Assembly (NCBI GenBank): GCA_964354225.1
Contig: CAYGZC010000294.1
Location: 1-14,338, forward strand
Source of the DNA: CAYGZC01 sp964354225
Lineage (GTDB): Bacteria; Bacteroidota; Ignavibacteria; UBA10030; SZUA-254
Reading direction: 5' to 3'
Length of the DNA: 14,338 nucleotides
In this document: piece after piece, positions 13,152-14,338 of the stretch
Position numbering within the stretch: position 1 is the first letter of the stretch
Layout: each line of letters starts with the position of its first letter
Notes under the pieces: generated by a model
Seen by the model: only the letters and a program-made list of their open reading frames with translations
Told to the model about the DNA's origin: nothing
Database searches by the model: none
Program-made: the position numbers and the translations under genes

Positions 13152-14338
13152 CTAAGGAGTCGGCGATGTTAAAATTAATTTTCCATCCTGTTTAATTTTG
13201 ACCCAGTAACCTATTCCCGGCTTCAAAGTATCGACTGCAAGATAACTGCTTGTATATCCAAAGTAGCCGGAAGCAACATTATCTGCCGGCGATTGGATGA
13301 TGGAGCTTACACTAATGGATTTTACAATTGCGCCGATCATATTCCAACCGGCCACAACATCAATCGTATCTTGAAGAAGTGAATCGCCATTCATATCTAC
13401 GGACTGGGCTGTATTGAACTTTAGCCAGAAGCCGGTTCCATTCTGAATCGAATCAGTTTCGCTGTATCCATAACCGTTATAAGCAAATGCTGGAGATGTA
13501 GCGGTCGAGAATAATGTTGTTGTCCTTGGATCCAAAACTTTCACCGGCAACGAAAGGAGATTCCATCCTTTTTGAACGCTGAGTGAATAATTATGGTGAG
13601 AGGCAACTAATGAATAAGTATCAATAATTGAGCCGGTGCGTGTAATGAACTTGAATGTGAGTGTATCGTCGTTTGCCACAACAAGCTGTGCACCGTAGTC
13701 GGAATAGTATCTAATCTGGCTGCCTGAAATGGCGGTGCCAAAAGAATAACGACTTTTACCGCTTAATCCATTTACGAAATAGACGAGATCGTTTTCCATA
13801 AGTCTTTCATAATTATGTTCATGACCTGAAAGTACAACGCTTGCACCCCATTCTTTGAAGGGCCATCGTAATGTTGTGTTTGATCCGTGCAATGTGCCAG
13901 ATGAATACGGTGCATGATGAAAATAGACAACCTTCCAGTGTAAAGTTGAAGCACTTAATTTATTCTTCAGCCATGTGGCTTGTACAGATGTGCTCGAATT
14001 TCCATCCGGCTCATGAAAATCACTATCAATAGCAAAAAAATGAACCGGTCCTTTCACAAAATCATAATATCGCTCATTACCGGGTAATGTAAAATAATTA
14101 AGGTAGGGTGCTGCACCAGTCGCACTCCAATCGTGATTTCCCAATGTTGGGAAGAAACGATTCTCGGTTGCACCTGCACCATAACTTCCAATGTAACGAT
14201 AGATGAAATCATGATAATATTGACCGATATTCGGATCGATAGTTGTGACTTCACCATAGTCGTAATTGTTATCACCTGTGGTTATAATGAATTCTGGATT
14301 CCAGCTTTTAACAAGGTTAGAAACATCAAGATCGGCTT
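13152..14338 (-). CDS. Secreted calcineurin-like metallophosphoesterase, N-terminus outside the window
   Basis: Partial: the frame is open to the right edge, giving 394 visible residues. Translating to the edge recovers the metal-binding motif GDNNYDYG (14253-14276), which a start at 14144 would miss; that 'start' is a TTG inside the motif LGNHDW. Other ligand motifs are GNHD (14130-14141), FHHAP and GHEHNYER (GHEH at 13815-13826). The first motif (DxH or GDxG type) must be beyond the edge. The enzyme presumably hydrolyses phosphate esters outside the cytoplasm, like purple-acid-phosphatase relatives. After the catalytic domain comes a two-fold GWN/GYW domain (13170-13568) closely like that of the M1 peptidase. 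The protein stops right there (LILTSPTP) with no PNPFNP sorting domain. Confidence 0.88.
   Translation of the reverse strand, partial: ADLDVSNLVKSWNPEFIITTGDNNYDYGEVTTIDPNIGQYYHDFIYRYIGSYGAGATENRFFPTLGNHDWSATGAAPYLNYFTLPGNERYYDFVKGPVHFFAIDSDFHEPDGNSSTSVQATWLKNKLSASTLHWKVVYFHHAPYSSGTLHGSNTTLRWPFKEWGASVVLSGHEHNYERLMENDLVYFVNGLSGKSRYSFGTAISGSQIRYYSDYGAQLVVANDDTLTFKFITRTGSIIDTYSLVASHHNYSLSVQKGWNLLSLPVKVLDPRTTTLFSTATSPAFAYNGYGYSETDSIQNGTGFWLKFNTAQSVDMNGDSLLQDTIDVVAGWNMIGAIVKSISVSSIIQSPADNVASGYFGYTSSYLAVDTLKPGIGYWVKIKQDGKLILTSPTP

Noticed and set aside
14142..14144. TTG start for the metallophosphoesterase
   Set aside because: It is inside the LGNHDW motif, and the frame continues to the window edge through another metal-binding motif, GDNNY.

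Overview
The window looks like a piece of a chromosome from the Bacteroidota/Chlorobi side of the FCB group, most likely an Ignavibacteria-type organism. This is an inference from three things. A secreted peptidase ends in a type IX secretion (T9SS) C-terminal domain with the PNPFNP motif. The ATP synthase operon carries AtpZ and stops after the gamma subunit. The bactofilin gene sits directly upstream of AtpZ. GC is moderate, and every convincing gene lies on the minus strand, so transcription runs from high to low coordinates.

Layout in transcription order. At the right edge is the 3' part of a secreted metallophosphoesterase (13152-14338, open at the edge). Next come a LOG-family nucleotide phosphoribohydrolase (12206-12913), a Nudix hydrolase (11613-12152) and a NamZ/DUF1343 exo-muramidase-like secreted protein (10324-11607). 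The central block runs without a real gap from a membrane-anchored M23 peptidase (9329-10240) through a bactofilin, AtpZ, an AtpI-like membrane protein and atpB-atpE-atpF-atpH-atpA-atpG, ending at 3499. A large secreted M1 aminopeptidase with a T9SS sorting domain follows (248-3394). The left end (1-247) has no gene and holds a GC-rich inverted-repeat structure.

The central block makes a membrane ATP synthase without its beta and epsilon subunits, which must be encoded elsewhere. Two cell-shape or cell-wall genes appear to be transcribed ahead of it from one promoter. Three sigma70-like promoters, each with a 17-base spacer, are readable upstream of the M23 gene, the LOG gene and the M1 gene.

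I found no tRNA, rRNA, CRISPR array, transposase or obvious new defence system. The features most worth a second look are small. A palindromic element is inserted in frame in the T9SS domain of the M1 protein. Heptanucleotide micro-repeats lie inside the coding regions of atpG and the NamZ-like gene. A two-fold 'GWN...GYW' domain is shared by the two secreted enzymes that flank the block.
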